Positions 5,064 through 5,185 of a DNA stretch of 5,185 nucleotides are shown piece after piece. Origin of the DNA: an uncultured Oscillospiraceae bacterium (GTDB taxonomy: Bacteria; Bacillota; Clostridia; Oscillospirales; Oscillospiraceae). The notes under the pieces were generated by a model, which was given only the letters and a program-made list of their open reading frames with translations, ran no database searches and was not told where the DNA came from. The position numbers were made by a program, and so were the translations under genes. Each line of letters opens with the position of its first letter. Positions within the stretch are counted from its first letter, which is position 1. The stretch lies in contig CAADUW010000229.1 of the NCBI GenBank assembly GCA_900752285.1, positions 1 to 5,185 of the forward strand. The letters run 5' to 3'.

Positions 5064-5185
5064 GATCTCACCGCCTCCAGTTCAACGGCCAGCACTCCGG
5101 CCTCCTCGGTGCAGGTTTTCACCTTGTACGCCTTGCCGTCCAGCGTCAGCATGGCCCCCTGGGCGGGGCGGGGGCCAAAATCAGC
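5060..5185 (-). CDS. C-terminal end of a probable head-tail joining protein
   Basis: Only the last 41 residues and the stop are in the window; the gene continues upstream past 5185. The visible part reads GAMLTLDGKAYKVKTCTEEA and ends in GVLAVELEAVRS. This 'v.g..Y.V......g...i.LE' beta-rich ending is common in small head-tail joining proteins that precede the Z-like gene. The TGA (5062-5060) overlaps the next gene's GTG start by 4 nt, so the two are probably coupled. It could also contain an internal start at ATG 5152, but the frame is open to the window edge. The identity is tentative because most of the protein is missing. Confidence 0.65.
   Translation of the reverse strand, partial: ADFGPRPAQGAMLTLDGKAYKVKTCTEEAGVLAVELEAVRS

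Overview
The window is part of the late (structural) operon of a contractile-tailed prophage or phage. Every phage gene lies on the minus strand, so it reads from high to low coordinates. High GC (two 60-base lines counted by hand gave 62% and 75%), strong AGGAGG-type ribosome binding sites, GTG as well as ATG starts and tightly abutting genes suggest a high-GC Firmicutes host, perhaps a gut Clostridia/Oscillospiraceae-type bacterium. The host assignment is inference.

In transcription order the operon holds: the end of a head-tail joining-type protein (5185-5060), a minor tail protein Z-like tail completion protein (5063-4476), an inserted plus-strand cassette, a probable tail terminator (3825-3346), an unrecognised 83-residue protein (3346-3095), the tail sheath (3077-1617), the tail tube (1614-1099), a tail assembly chaperone pair (1097-723 and, by frameshift, 1097-565) and the start of the tape measure protein (581 to past the window edge). 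This is the Mu/P2-like order: head-tail connection and tail completion, then sheath, tube, chaperone and tape measure.

Two things stand out. First, the tail assembly chaperone has a canonical -1 slippery heptamer, GGGTTTT (756-750). Just downstream is a perfectly paired H-type pseudoknot candidate (8-bp and 7-bp stems, 745-685). The -1 frame is open for 61 more codons and ends just inside the tape measure gene. Second, the stretch 3840-4476 is a self-contained 'moron': a plus-strand gene with its own near-consensus promoter (TTGACT, 17 nt, TATAAT), two 17-nt direct repeats 20 bp apart in its leader, its own ribosome binding site, lower GC (about 50% in three 60-base lines counted) and its own intrinsic terminator. 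It encodes a 172-residue protein with two predicted membrane segments and a C-terminal SWIM zinc-finger motif.

The minus-strand genes work together as the tail-building module: the chaperone pair and tape measure set up tube polymerisation, the sheath assembles around the tube, and the terminator and completion proteins close the tail and join it to the head. The moron is not expected to be structural. Its own signals would allow expression from the integrated prophage while the late operon is silent.
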